Shown here: positions 24,560 through 37,454 of the stretch, piece by piece | Numbering within the stretch: position 1 is the first letter of the stretch | Layout of the letters: each line of letters starts with the position of its first letter | Program-made: the position numbers and the translations under genes | Source of the DNA: Budorcas taxicolor | Lineage: Eukaryota > Chordata > Mammalia > Artiodactyla > Bovidae | Reading direction: 5' to 3' | DNA length: 64,000 nucleotides | Assembly (NCBI RefSeq): GCF_023091745.1 | Contig: NC_068925.1 | Coordinates: 5,704,001-5,768,000 of the forward strand | Notes under the pieces: model-generated | The model's input: only the letters and a program-made list of their open reading frames with translations | Databases searched by the model: none | What the model was told of the DNA's origin: nothing

Positions 24560-24670
24560 CAAATCAATCAATGTGATACTTGATTGATCAATCAATGTAA
24601 TACCATACTGACAAATTGTAATACCATATTAACAAATTGTGATCAATCAATGTGATACCATATTAACAAA
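24560..24670 (+). repeat. Local tandem duplications inside L1 ORF2
   Basis: ATCAATCAATGTGATAC and ACCATATTAACAAATTG motifs recur two to three times where other L1 copies have them once. The extra copies break the ORF2 frame. Confidence 0.75.
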
Positions 24671-27368
24671 TTGAAAGATAAAAACCGTATGATAATCTCA
24701 ATAGATGCTGAAAAAGCCTTTGACAAAATTTGGCACCCATTTATGATTAAAACTCTTCAAAAAATAGGCATAGAAGGAGTCTACCTCAACGTACTAAAGA
24801 CTGTATATGATAAGCCCACAGCAAACACTATTCTCAATGGTGGAAAACTGAAAGCATTCCCTCTAAGATCAGGAACAAGACAAGGGTGTCCACTCTCACC
24901 ACTATTATTCAACATATTTTTGGAAGTCCTAGCTATGGCAATCAGAAAAGAAAAAGAAATAAAAGGAATCCAGATTGGAAAAGAAGAAGTAAAGCTCTCA
25001 CTCTTTGCAGATGACATGATACTATACATAGAAAACCCTAAAGATACTATCAGAAAACTACTAGAACTAATCAGTGAATTTAGCAAAGTTGCAGGATATA
25101 AAATCAATACACAGAAATCGCTTGTATTCCTATATACTAACAATGAAAAATCAGAAAGAGAAATCAAGGAATCAATTCCATTCACCATTGCAACAAAAAG
25201 AATTAAATACCTAGGAATAAACCTACCTAAGGAGACCAGAGAATTGCATACAGAAAATTATAAGACACTGATGAAAGAAATCAAAGACAACATAAATAGA
25301 TGGAGAGATATTCCATGTTCTTGGATGGGAAGAATCATTATTGTGAAAATGACTCTACTACCAAATGCAATCTACAGATTCAATGTAATCCCTATCAAAC
25401 TACCAAAGGCATTTTTTACAAAACTAGAACCGAAAATTTCATATTTCATATGAAAACACAAAAGATCCCTAATAGCCAAAGCAGTCTTGAGAAAGAAAAA
25501 TGGAGCTGGAGGAATCAACCTTCCTGGCTTCAGCTTATACTACAAAGCTACAGTCATCAAGACAGTATGGTACTGGCACAAAAACAGAAATGTAGACCAA
25601 TGGAACAAGATAGAAAGCCCAGAAATAAACCCATGCACCTATGGGCATCTTATTTTTGACAAAGAGGCAAGAATATACAATGGGACAAAGAACCTCTTCA
25701 ATAAATGGTGCTGTGAAAATTCAACAGCTACATGTAAAAGAATGAAATTAGAACACTTTCTAACACCATACACAAAGATAAACTCAAAATGGATTAAAGA
25801 CCTAAATGTAAGACCAGAAACTATAAATCTCTTAGAAGAAAACATAGAACACTCGATGACATAAATCAAAGCAAGATCCTCTATGAGCCACTTACTGGAG
25901 TAATAGAAATAAAAACAAAAATAAACAAGTGGGACCTGGTTAAACTTAAAAGCTTTTTCACAGCAAAGGAAACAAGGTGAAAAGACAACCCTCAGAATGG
26001 GAGAAAATAATAGAGAAGGAAACAACTGACAGAGGATTAATTTCAAAATATATAAGCAGCTCATACAACTCAATACCAGAAAAGCAAACAACCCAATCAA
26101 AAAGTGGGGAAAAGACCTAAACAGACATCTCTCCAAAGAAGACATACAGATGGCTAACAAACACATGGAAAGATGCTCAACATCACTCATTACTAGAGAA
26201 ATGCAAATCAAAACTACAATGAGATATCGCCTCACACCAGTCAGAATGGCCAACATCAAAAAGTCTACAAACATTAAATGCTAGAGAGGGTGTAGAGAAA
26301 AGGGAACTCTCTTGCACTGTTGGTGGGAATGTAAATTGATATAGCCACTCTGGAAGACAGTGTGGAGATTTCGTATAAGACTAGGAATAAAACCACCATA
26401 TGACCCAGCAATCTCACTCCTTACCCTGAGGAAACCAAAACTGAAAAAGACACATGTAGCCCATTGTTCATTGTAGCACTATTTATAATAGCTAGAACAC
26501 GGAAGCAACCTACATGTCCGTTGACAGATGATGGATAAAGAAGTTGTGGCACATATACGCAAGGCAATATTACTCAGCCATAATAAGAATGCATTTGAGT
26601 CAGTTCAGGTGAGATGGATGAACCTAGAGCCTATGGTATAGAGTGAAGTAAGTCAGAAAAATAAAGATAATTATCGTATACTGACACATATAGATGGAAT
26701 CTAGAAAGATGGTACCAATGAATTTATTTGCAGGGCAGCAATGGAGAAACAGACATAGAGATAGACTTATGGACACTGCAGGTGGGGAGGGGAGGTGGGA
26801 GAGGGTGACCTGTATGGAGAGAGTAACAGGGAAACTTACATGGCCATAGGTAAAATAGAGAGCCAACGGGAATTTGCCATATGGCTCAGGAAACTCAAAC
26901 AGGGGGCTCTGTGTCAACCTAGAGGGGTGGGATGGGAGGGAGATGGGAGGGAGGTTTAAGAGGGAGGGGATGTGTGTATACCTATGGGTGATTTATGTTG
27001 AAGTTTGACAGAAAACAATAAAATTCGGTAAAGCAATTCTCCCTCAATTCAAAAATAAGTAAATTTTTTAAGAAAATAAAAATTCTGCAAACAAAAAAAA
27101 GCCTAAACATTTAACAAGCTCAGCAAATTTAGATGAAAAAAGACCTCATCGTTTTCATAGTTGTTTCTGGCTTTAAGGACAGCAGGTGGCAGCAGAATCA
27201 AGCTTTTTCATAGCAAGAAGCTTCTGGAGCTTCAGATGGTTTTCAAAGGAGAGAAGTAGCTTTTAGCAAAAACCTTCAATCTAAAAATCTAAACTCTAAT
27301 CTGAATTGCCACAATTTCTTTAATGTATGTTTACACTTTATTTTAAATTACTTTAAAAATAAACTATG

Positions 27369-29743
27369 TTTCAGTTCAGTTCAGTAGCTCAGTCGTGTCC
27401 AACTCTGCAACCCCATGAATCGCAGCACGCCAGGCCTCCCTGTCCATCACCAACTCTCGGAGTTCACTCAGACTCACATCCATCGAGTCAGTGATGCCAT
27501 CCAGCCATCTCACCCTCTGTCGTCCCCTTCTCCTCCTGCCCCCCAATCCCTTCCAGCGTCAGAGTCTTTTCCAATGAGTCAGCTCTTAGCATGAGGTGGC
27601 CAAAGTACTGGAGTTTCAGCTTTAGCATCATTCCTTCCAAAGAAATCCCAGGGCTGATCTCCTTCAGAATGGACTGGTTGGATTTCCTTGCAGTCCAAGG
27701 GACTCTCAAGAGTCTTCTCCAACACCACAGTTCAAAAGCATCAATTCTTCAGCGTTCAGCTTTCTTTACAGTCCAACTCTCACATCCATACATGACCACA
27801 GGAAAAACCATAGCCTTGACTAGATGGGCCTTTATTGGCAAAGTAATGTCTTGCTTTTCAATATGCTATCTAGGTTGGTCATAACTTTCTTTCCAAGGAG
27901 TCAGCGTCTTTTAATTTCATGGCTGCAATCACCATCTGCAGTGATTTTGGAGCCCCAAAAAATGAAGTCTGACACTGTTTCCACTGTTTCCCCATCTATT
28001 TCCCATGAAGTGATGGGACCAGATGCCATGATCTTCATTTTTTGAATGTTGAGCTTTAAGCCAACATTTTCACTCTCCTCTTTCACTTTCATCAAGAGGC
28101 TTTTTAGTTCCTCTTCACTTTCTGCCATAAGGGTGGTGTCATCTGCATATCTGAGGTTATTGATATTTCTCCTGGCAATCTTGATTCCAGCTTGTGCTTC
28201 TTCCAGCCCAGCGTTTCTCATGATGTACTCTGCATAGAAGTTAAATAAGCAGGGTGACAATATACAGCCTTGACGTACTCCTTTTCCTATTTGGAACCAG
28301 TCTGTTGTTCCATGTCCAGTTCTAACTGTTGCTTCCTGACCTGCATACAGATTTCTCAAGAGGCAGGTCAGGTGGTCTGGTATTCCCATCTCTTTCAGAA
28401 TTTTCCGCAGTTTATTGTGATCTACACAGTCAAAGGCTTTGGCATAGTCAATAAAGCAGAAATAGACGCTTTTCTGGAACTCTCTTGCTTTTTTGATGAT
28501 CCAGCGGATGTTGGCAATATGATCTCTGGTTCCTCTGCCTTTTCTAAACCAGCTTGAACATCAGGAAGTTCACAGTTCACGTATTGCTGAAGCCTGGCTT
28601 GGAGAATGTTGAGCATTACTTTACTAGCATGTGAGATGAGTGCAATTGTGTGGTAGTTTGAGCATTCTTTGGCATTGCCTTTCTTTGGGATTGGAATGAA
28701 AATGGACCTTTTCCAGTCCTGTGGCCACTGCTCAATTTTCCAAATGTGCTGACATATTGAGCAGCACTTTCACAGCATCATCTTTCAAGATTTGAAACAA
28801 CTCCCCTGGAATTCCATCACCTCCACTAGCTTTGTTCGTAGTGGGCTTTCTAAGGCCCACTTGACTTCACATTCCAGGATGTCTGGCTCTAGGTGAGTGA
28901 TCATACCATTGTGATTATCGTGATCGTGAAGATCTTTTTTGTACAGTTCTTCTGTGTATTCTTGCCACCTCTTCTTAATATCTTCTGCTTCTATTAGGTC
29001 CATACCATTTCTGTCCTTTATTGAGCCCATCTTTGCATGAAATTTTCCTTTGGTATCTCTAATTTTCTTGAAGAGATCTCTAGTCTTTCCCATTCTGTTG
29101 TTTTCCTCTATTTCTTTGCATTGATTGCTGAGGAAGGCTTTCTTATCTCTTCTTGGTATTCTTTGGAACTCTGCATTCAGATGCTTATATCTTTCCTTTT
29201 CTCCTTTACTTTTCACTTCTCTTCTTTTCACAGCTATTTGTAAGGCCTCCTCAGACAGTCATTTTGCTTTTTTGCATTTCTTTTCCATGGGGATGGTCTT
29301 GATTCCTGTCTCCTGTACAATGTCATGAACCTCTGTCCATAGTTCATCAGGCACTCTATCTATCAGATCTAGGCCCTTAAATCTATTTCTCACTTCCACT
29401 GTATAATCGTAAGGGATTTGATGTAGGTCATACCTGAATGGTCTAGTGGTTTTCCCTACTTCCTTCAATTTAAGTCTGAATTTGGTAATAAGGAGTTCAT
29501 GATCTGAGCCACAGTCAGCTCCCGGTCTTGTTTTTGTTGACCGTATAGAGCTTCTCCATCTTTGCCTGCAAATAATATAATCAATCTGATTTCGGTGTTG
29601 ACCATCTGGTGATATCCATGTGTAGAGTCTTCTCTTGTGTTGTTGGAAGAGGGTGTTTGCTATGACCAGTGCATTTTCTTGGCAAAACTCTATTAGTCTT
29701 TGTCCTGCTTCATTCCATATTCCAAGGCTTAGCACATTTTAAT
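27369..29743 (-). mobile_element. BovB LINE, 2.4 kb, antisense, longest copy here
   Basis: Read on minus, the element starts within the endonuclease: RLYTWISPDGQHRNQIDYI, then GADCGSDHELL (residues of the catalytic SDH site), at 29735-29259. The linker follows at 29231-28785, then RT with GIPDHLTCLLRNLYAGQEAT and NLRYADDTTLMAES at 28389-27901. The 3' tail ends at TTTCAGTTCAGTTCAGTAG. Frameshifts and stops separate the pieces. The ends carry TTTAAAAATAAA at 27352-27363 and 29744-29755, a possible but low-complexity target duplication. Confidence 0.92.
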
Positions 29744-29764
29744 TTTAAAAATAAATAAATAAAT

Positions 29765-30110
29765 AATAAAAATCTAAGCTCAGCAGGAGAACAAAAACAA
29801 GCAGAATGAGAAGCCAGTGTCATCAGCCTGGGCTATTAAAGATCCAAATGTCATCCTTTGCTGCCATCCTTGTCCTTCCAAGGAATTCCGAGATTTCTGT
29901 GGACCATGACCTGGAAATGAAGCTGGAATCTGTCTCTCCTTGAGTAGATTCCTGTCCTGATGGTGTCCTTGTTGGTTCTCCAGGAAACAGGCTCTCTTCA
30001 GGGTTGGGCTCCCTGAAGAGGTCAATCTAAATTCAGAACAAATTTATGCATGAAAAAGGGTTTCTTTGTTGTTGTTTTTTTTAAGAAATAGTGCATGTAA
30101 TAAAAGTAAA
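29765..30110. other. No recognised gene
   Basis: An 81-codon minus-strand frame lies here without a known homologue. Probably chance. Confidence 0.4.
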
Positions 30111-30455
30111 TGCAGTGCTGCTATGTGCTGTAACACAGATGAACCTCCAAAGCATCATGCTAAGTAAGTGAAAGAAGGCAGTCACGAATGCATGATACCA
30201 TTTATAGGAAATGTACAGAATAGGCAAATCAAGAGACAGAAAATAGATTAGTGGTTGTCTAAGGCTGAGGAGGTGGTGATTGTGGAGTGGCTTCTAAAGA
30301 ATACAAGGCTTCTTTTGGGGGTGATGAAACTGTTCTAAAATTAGATTCTGGTGACAGTTGCATAGCTCTAGAAATATACTAAAATCTAGTGAATTGTGTA
30401 CTTTAAATGGGTGAACTTTATTATATGTAAAGTTATCTCAAAGCTGTTTAAAAAA
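30111..30455 (+). mobile_element. Old L1 (L1M-type) 3' end
   Basis: ATGAACCTCCAAAGCATCAT, then AGATTAGTGGTTGTCTAAGG and GTGTACTTTAAATGGGTGAA, the usual 3' end of ancient L1. Confidence 0.75.
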
Positions 30456-31510
30456 GAGAGAAAAGGGAAAGTATACTTTGATCACTAATATATTTCAAGT
30501 GAAAATAAATCTCAAATAACTATTCAAGGAGAGAAACAGAGACAGATGCAGGCAGGGAAAAGAAGAGCCTCTGCAGCTGCCACAGAAAAGAACTGGAGGT
30601 TGGTTAGAAATATGACTCTGGTTCATTGGGGAATTTTACTTTTCATTTAGACGCTGGTGTAATGATGGTACAATATGCTTCCTGCTTGGGCAAAACACTT
30701 TCAGTTCCTAAGGACTACAAATACTTACCTTAAAGAGTGACTGGATGTTGGGGGTGGCCATCTCGCTGTTTTAGAGGATGGAGCTCTCCCTGGAAAGAAG
30801 ACAGAATACAGCAGTAGACACAGCAAATCTCTGAAGTCACACAGGCCTGCTTTCAGATCCTAGATCCTCCTTGTATTAGCTTTGAGGCATTCGTTCCTTG
30901 TTTATATCCACATCTTGAGGTTGAATAGGAATGACTTAGCGCAAAATATGAAAATGCCTAGCCTGTAATAAACATGGAACTTACGTTGTTTGCCTAGAAT
31001 GTCCGGCCTTCTCAGCAAGAAGACACTATCTTGCAGCCAAGCTGTGTCATGCTCTCCTGTTGCTCTCATGGCTTAGGACTCTGAAGGTCCTCTCTCCTGA
31101 GCCCCAATCACGACCCCCCCCCCCCAGTTCATTTTCCATAAACAACCTCATTATCACTTTTTGCAGCAATGGCAATTCCCTGAGAATGGAAAATTAGTTG
31201 AGGAATCTAAGGAGAAGGGAACCCCTGTCCCTGACGACATAGAGCACAGGATCAGTCGATAACACATGTCTATAATACAAGCCTGGACGCCAGTGCTGCA
31301 ATGGAAACGCTGCCTGCTCCAGAACAATAGTGCTTGTATTGGAGAGTTTGAGGTGTTATTATCAGAAGCACTTCTAGAAACTATAGAATATTACTATGAA
31401 ATGTTAACACCTTCATCAATATTGTACTTAAAATCCATGCATATTTTCAATTCCATAGATATCCCAGTAGCTTTGGGGGAAATTATACTCTGTTCATAGT
31501 GTAACAGATG
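30456..31510. other. No recognised gene; poly-C tract
   Basis: Includes a 14-bp C run at 31113-31126. No coding signal. Confidence 0.45.
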
Positions 31511-31514
31511 AGAA

Positions 31515-31730
31515 AATGGGCTAAGGAGCCAGACTGCCTTGTTTCCAAGCTTGTGAAACCAGGCTAACTACTTGTCCTCCTGGCACTTGTTTCCTCACAT
31601 ATCAACTGAGGGAATAATAGGATCCATTTTATAAGGTTATATAAGGATTCTGTGTGTTGATATAGCATACTTAGAACTGTGCTTGACGCATAGTAAGCAC
31701 TCAATAAATCCGTTACAAATAAACAAGTGT
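31515..31730 (+). mobile_element. MIR SINE
   Basis: GGAGCCAGACTGCCTTGTTT through TAGTAAGCACTCAATAAAT, typical MIR order. Confidence 0.75.
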
Positions 31731-31869
31731 TTATTGAATATAGTTGTGGCTTAATATGTGACCCTGTTTTATGTTGGGAATACTAATGTCAAAGAAACAG
31801 AATGAGTCCTGCCTTCACGGAGTCTGCTTCCTGGTGGAAGAGGCAGGCAACAGCAGCACGTACTTGTAC

Positions 31870-32255
31870 GTCTCTATGGACTGGACTGTGTCCTCCCCTG
31901 CCTTCCTCTCGCCCAAGTCCGTGTTGAAGCCCGAACGCCCAGGGCAATGATATTTGGAGGCAGAGCCTTTGGGAGGTAATTAGAACTAGATGAGGTCATG
32001 GAAGTGGGTCTTTCATGAAGGGATCAGTGCTGTTATGAGAAGAGGAAGAGACCAGCGCTCGCTCTCTGCCACGGAAGGACACAGCAAGACGGCGGCCATC
32101 TGCAAGCCAAGAAGAGCGCCCTCACCAGGAGCCAAATCCACCAGCACCTGGAGTTCGGACGTCAAGTCTCCCGAACTGTGACAAAGAAATGTCTGTTGTT
32201 CAACAACCCAATCCCTATTATTTTGTTATAGTAGCCTGGGCAGACTAATACAGAT
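31870..32255 (+). mobile_element. Ancient interspersed repeat (family not assigned)
   Basis: GTTGAAGCCCGAACGCCCAG, GATATTTGGAGGCAGAGCCT, AAGACGGCGGCCATCTGCAA, and ending GTAGCCTGGGCAGACTAATA. The element at 37455-37840 belongs to the same family or a close relative. Confidence 0.65.
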
Positions 32256-33480
32256 TTGTTTGTTAAATACATATTTGAAGTAACCTTGAATAGACACGTG
32301 CCTGGTTTTACTGACGGAAAGAGCCCTGTACTAAACTGTGGGGGGGACCCTCCTTTCGCCTTCTAGCAGTTTTCGCATTTACCCACTCTCCACGGAGTAG
32401 CCGTGGACGAGTCACCTGATGACTCTTATCTTAGATGCCTGCATTTATAAAATGATGAATTAGAGGATCCCCGAAATGTGTGGTTCTGCCCATTTTATGG
32501 TTGGAATAGCAATTCACCTGGTACTTTACACACATAAGTGTGCTAATACTTAGGGTGACTCAATTGTGCTTTTCAAATGAGAGATTAGTTAAATCCTAAA
32601 TTTGGATTTGACTTCCTAGTTAGCAATGTTTCCTTCCTGGAAAAGAAATAGTGTGTGTCAGACAGAGCAGCTTCTTCTGCTGATTTTTTTCTTTCTTCCT
32701 GGGCTTATTGTGAGTTCTGACTGCGCAGCTCTCCTGGGGCCTCTTCCTTTCCAGATAACAGCCGAGACAACAGAGCTCATGGTCTCCCCGAGGTTCTTTT
32801 GATAAATGGCTGACACGTGATTGATTCATTTTCATCTCACCAGGTACTTGCACAGAAAAGCTATAGAGAGTGTAATAGCACAAGAGAATAATTTAAAAAC
32901 TTTTCAGACATTTTGTAAGATTTGATTTTTCTTCTTCCCTCACTTCTGAATGCTTTCACTGGGGTGTCTTAGATGTAAAAGATTCTTTCAAGTTCTTTTG
33001 CTCTTGGATCCTCCAATTCTCTAAGCAGGTGACAGCCTCTGGAAATGCATCTAAGGAAGCATCTTATCACTTCCATCCTTTGATCCCTGGGCGCCTTCCA
33101 CCACCAAGTATGCTAAAGGAAATAAGAGTCTTCCCTGTTAGCTGCGATATAGTGGAACTGAGGTACAACCACAAAGAATTCAGACTAAATCCTATAATGG
33201 AGCTGCCTCACAGCTTGAGATGGCAGAAATATTTTTTCCTAGTGATGAGACTAGAAGGATCTTCATAAAACCAGAAAATGTATCATGTATACTTCCAAAA
33301 GTTCATCTTAGATCATTTGTCACAGTGGAAAAAAATGAGATTTTTGAAATATTAAAAAGTAAGCTAAGTCTCACTCTTAAGATAAATACAAATAAAAATT
33401 ACAAGAGGATGCTTAGCAGATTGGCTAAATTTTAAAATAACTTCCTCTGTTTGCATTTACATGTAAAGGTATTAAGAGTT
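32256..33480. other. No recognised gene
   Basis: Chance frames of 60-90 codons on both strands only. Confidence 0.45.
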
Positions 33481-33599
33481 TAATCTGCCTAGTGGAAGAC
33501 AATTTACAGTATCTATCAAATTTCGTAGTGCACAAAGATTAGTAATTACTTGGATACAGTAATTCTACTTCCAGGAATTTATCCCACAGACCTTCCAGA

Positions 33600-33815
33600 T
33601 GTGGGCTTCCCTGGTGGCTCAGCAATAAAGAGTCTGCCTGCCAATGCAGGAGATGTGAGTTGATCCCTAATGTGAATGGGAAGGGAAGGGAGAACGGAAT
33701 GGCAACCTACTCCAGCTGACTGGGAAATCCCATGGACAGAGGAGTCCAGTGGGCTACAGTCCATGGGGTCACAAAAGAGTCAGACACAATTTAGCGATTA
33801 AACGACAACAACAAT
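33600..33815 (+). mobile_element. Bov-tA SINE
   Basis: GGGCTTCCCTGGTGGCTCAG head, BovA body, ACAACAACA tail. Target duplication CTTCCAGA at 33592-33599 and 33816-33823. Confidence 0.92.
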
Positions 33816-33940
33816 CTTCCAGACAGGTGCTCAAAGATGTAAGTATAAAGATAATTATTACAGAATTATTTGTAACAGGAAACAAAGAAAAAAACTTAGA
33901 GGCCCATGAAGGAGACTGGGTAAATAATTTGATAAGCTAG

Positions 33941-34358
33941 ATGTGAGAGTTGGACTGTGAAGAAAGCCAAGCGCCGAAGAATTGATGCTTTTGAACTGTG
34001 GTGTTGGAGAAGACTCTTGAGAGTCCCTTGGACTGCAAGGAGATCCAACCAGTCCATTCTGAAGGAGATCAGTCCTGGATGTTCATTGGAAGGACTGATG
34101 CTAAAGCTGAAACTCTAGTACTTTGGCCACCTCATGCGAAGAGTTGACTCATTGGAAAAGACTCTGATGCTGGGAGGGATTGGAGGCAGGAGAAGAAGGG
34201 GACAACAGAGGATGAGATGGCTGGATGGCATCACCGACTTGATGGACATGAGTTTGAGTAAACTCCAGGAGATGGTGATGGACAGGGAGGCTTGGTGTGC
34301 TGCGGTTCATGGGGTTGCAAAGAGTCGGACATGACTGAGTGACTGAACTGAACTGAAC
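33941..34358 (+). mobile_element. BovB LINE 3' fragment
   Basis: GATGTGAGAGTTGGACTGTG to GACTGAACTGAACTGAAC. Splits the old L1. Confidence 0.92.
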
Positions 34359-34633
34359 ATCCGTATAATAAGATACCACTAAAGAATTATCTTCAGGTAC
34401 TGCTATAGGGAGAAAAGGTACAGAAGCATATGAAGGTAATCCCATTTACTTAATATTCAGAAATGAGTGGCACAGGTGGCATCTGGGGAGAGAAACTAGA
34501 AACCAGTTTTTCTTTTATACCCTTATCTTTCATTGTATACTTTTTTTAACATTTAGATTTGTGTACCATTTTTATGTATACTTCAAAAACTAATTAAAAT
34601 TTCAACACTCACAATAGTGACACAAAAATTCTA

Positions 34634-34890
34634 TAGGAATAATAACTTACATGTATTGAATATTGCTGTATGTCAGGCACTGATTTTCTAAACCCTTTGC
34701 ACGTATTTTTAAATTTAATTCAATAAGGACCTTGTAGCATGGGTCTATTATTATCTCCGTTTCACAGAGGGGGAAAATTGTGGTAGAGAGAGACTGAATA
34801 ACTTGCCCAAGAATTCACACCTAGTCAGTGACAGAGCTGAGATTTGAGCACAGACACCTTTGCTCTGAGACCAGAGTCTTAGCTGCTAAG
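34634..34890 (-). mobile_element. MIR SINE, antisense
   Basis: TATTATCTCCGTTTCACAGA, AATAACTTGCCCAAGAATTC, ACAGAGCTGAGATTTGAGCA and CTTAGCTGCTAAG. Confidence 0.88.
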
Positions 34891-34892
34891 GT

Positions 34893-35406
34893 ATACTTCA
34901 GTTCAGTCACTCAGTCATGTCCGACTCTTTGCAACCCCATGGACTGCAGCAAGCCATGCTTCTCTGTCCATCACCAACCTCCAGAGTTTGTTGAAACTCA
35001 TGTCCATCGAGTCAGTGATGCCATCCAATCACCTCATCCTCTGTTGTCCCCTTCCCCTCCTGCTTTCAATCTTTCCCAGCATCAGGATCTTTTCAAATGA
35101 GTCAATTCTTCCCATCAGGTGGCCGAAGTATTGGAGTTTCAGCTTTAGCATCAGTCCTTCCAATGAATTTTCAGGACTGATTTCCTTTAGGATTGACTGG
35201 TTGGATATCCTTGCAGTCCTAGGGACTCTCGAGTCTTCTCCAGCACCACAGTTCAAAACTATCAATTCTTTGGCACTCAGCTTTCTTTATAGTCCAACAC
35301 TCACATCCATACATGACTACTGGAAAAATGAAAGCTTTGACTAGACAGACCTTTGTTGGCAAAGTAATGTCTCTGCTTTTCCATAAGCTGTCTAAGTTGG
35401 TCATAG
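34893..35406 (-). mobile_element. BovB LINE 3' part, antisense
   Basis: TTCAGTTCAGTCACTCAGTC through TAAGTTGGTCATAG. It lies tail to tail with the BovB at 33941-34358. Confidence 0.92.
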
Positions 35407-37454
35407 ATCCTATGCGGTTTCAGACCTCCATGACAAACTCTTCATTATAGTGTAGCTAATATGAAACCTAGGAAACAAACTCAGAGGTGCAAGTATGTTT
35501 ATGTTTTCTTTGAATTAACTTAGATCTGATTCCAAGTCCCCATCTAGCTTTCTCGGCAGAAAATATTGTCTTAGTCATTATTGAGGCTCCAGTAATTGTG
35601 CAAGGATTGTGCAAGGTCCTGGGGCCTTTCTTGCATGGTAGAGACCCTGCCAGTTGTCAACCAACCCTGGTCATCTCAGAGATGTCCACTGACCCAGTGC
35701 AAGAGTCTCCAGCCACAGCTTGTAGTCTTACCCACTCTCACCTCTACATTTTGAGCTTCTGCGTATTCTTGGGAGATTTTCCCCTTCCTTTCTCCTGCTA
35801 CCTTCAAAGGCATGCTGAATACTCTCGTCCGTGAACTCAGGTTTTATCTCAGTACAGGAAGATCATTCTGCAAAAAATCTCTAAGGTGAGTAATTACTGA
35901 GGGCCTTTCTAACTTGCTTAGATCAAAGGAGAAGAGCAAATACAGGAAGAAGATGGAGAAATTCATATTTCAATAAACTCTCCTGCCACAGAGTCATAGA
36001 CACAGAAAACAGAGTAATTTTGGATTTGGAATTTACCTCCTTCTTCATTTACCCTGCAAGTGTTTGGACCTCTGTAGTTCTGGAGTGATGATTTTAATAT
36101 TAAAAAAAGAAAAAAAACATGTCTTCCATTAATAGTAGATGTGGACTGAGGAACATTTAACCCCTGTGATTTAAATGCAAAGACATTGCTTTCCAAAAGG
36201 GACAAAACTCTGATGGCAAGTTGAGGACAGTCTCCATTTACACCTTAAACATTCTCAAATAAATATCAGTCAAGTTCCTGGCCGCTGCTCAGCTAACCAA
36301 CAAACCATAAACGCAAAAAAAGAGATAAGATTGGAATCTAAGGAAGGAAGTGCTAATCCAAAGGCCTGGAATCAAAGAGAAGATATTTAAATAGAAACCA
36401 GTTTGATACCAAAACTTTAGGAGGGTTACTGCAGGCAGGAAGAAGATATATGATCTAAGCACAGAATCTTTGGACTACAGGAGCCTGGGTAGGAGGTCTG
36501 CCCCAAATTCCATCTGCCCCCAATGAAAGCAGAAAGGAAATGTGTAAAGCGAGCCAAGCCACGGGGAAAGAGTCCAAGATGGGTGTGCCTCCTGTGAGTT
36601 CAGTAATCGCATCCAGCTCAGCAAAGCTGAGTTTCTTTCCTCTTTGGACTACCATCCATTTTAATGAGCAAGGAGCATTTGATTAGAAGACGTTTCAGAA
36701 ACTCAAATTTCCCTCAGCCTTTGTCTGAGTTTTGTAGAGGAAAACGAATAGCGGCAAACATGCCTGAGTGCTCCTGGTCAGCTAATTCCTGGTCCTTTGC
36801 TCCACCTAGTGGATTTCCTTGCTGGAGAGGCTCTGAAAACAATACTTTGTTCCACCCCATTCTGTCCTTGTTCATATCAAGTGAGCTCTTTCCTTTATTT
36901 CCACTAAAGCCAATGTACAGCTATGAGTCAGCAGGATCTAATGCATCCCTTTTTTCTCTTCTTTATACAGAAATAGCATTACATGCATTATACGATCAGG
37001 AGTCACATATAGGCATGGAAAAGCATATTCCACTCATAATTATATCCTCTGAGAGCCAAACTCAGTCAAACCTCAACAGAGTCATTTAATTGAATAATGG
37101 CTTGCCTACTTGTTAACTCCCAGGAGGCTTCTTTGAGAAATAATTGGTTAAATAGTCATAGAACTTTTTCAGAAAGTTTCTCATTCATTCATAAAAACAG
37201 ATGAAAAAATTATAAAGTACAGCAAAGCTAAGAATCTCAGGTACAAAGGGATTCAGAGCAGATTCTTAAGAAAAATCCATATGTGGAGATAAAGATTAGT
37301 ATTGGTGTAGGTTTACACAATTGCAGTATAAAAAATAAACTCAACAATCTATACTTATTTGCTAGCTGATTTTGCCCTTGTTGGTCATCAGCCTTAAAAT
37401 CAATCAAATAGTTATTCTTTATTTCTTACCAATGGTTGATATTTAATTGTTGTT
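35407..37454. other. No recognised gene
   Basis: Single-copy-looking sequence. The longest frame (36664-37089, plus, 141 codons) has no domain, signal or family that I can recognise. Confidence 0.5.

Larger units (their letters stand above)
21950..27090 (+). mobile_element. Near full-length L1, ORF1 and ORF2 broken
   Basis: ORF1-type text from about 21960 (AAATGCACTCAAATTATAGG). ORF2 follows from about 22790 (CTTTAAATGTATATGGATTA) to 25863. The RT is best preserved at 24671-25453: SIDAEKAFDK, GTRQGCPLSPLLFNI and LFADDMILYIENP with the FADD catalytic box intact. The ORF2 C-terminal piece is at 25487-25864. The 3' UTR ends near 27060-27090. Numerous stops, frameshifts, a local duplication at 24560-24670 and a small nested insertion at 22683-22825 make it dead. 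Confidence 0.92.
33481..34605 (+). mobile_element. Old L1M-type 3' region, split by Bov-tA and BovB
   Basis: TTCTACTTCCAGGAATTTAT, then GAAACAAAGAAAAAAACTTAG and AATTTGATAA; it resumes after the BovB with CATCCGTATAATAAGATACC and ends near TACTTCAAAAACTAATTAAA. Confidence 0.7.

Noticed and set aside
24671..25453. 260-codon reverse transcriptase-like frame as a host gene
   Set aside because: It is the ORF2 RT region of an L1 with FADD, flanked by broken L1 sequence.
27352..29755. TTTAAAAATAAA repeats as a firm target duplication of the large BovB
   Set aside because: Low-complexity A/T sequence next to an A-rich BovB flank; the match could be chance, so it is only noted as possible.
36664..37089. 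141-codon plus-strand open frame
   Set aside because: No recognisable domain, signal peptide, splice context or compositional bias. Length is within chance for 64 kb in six frames.
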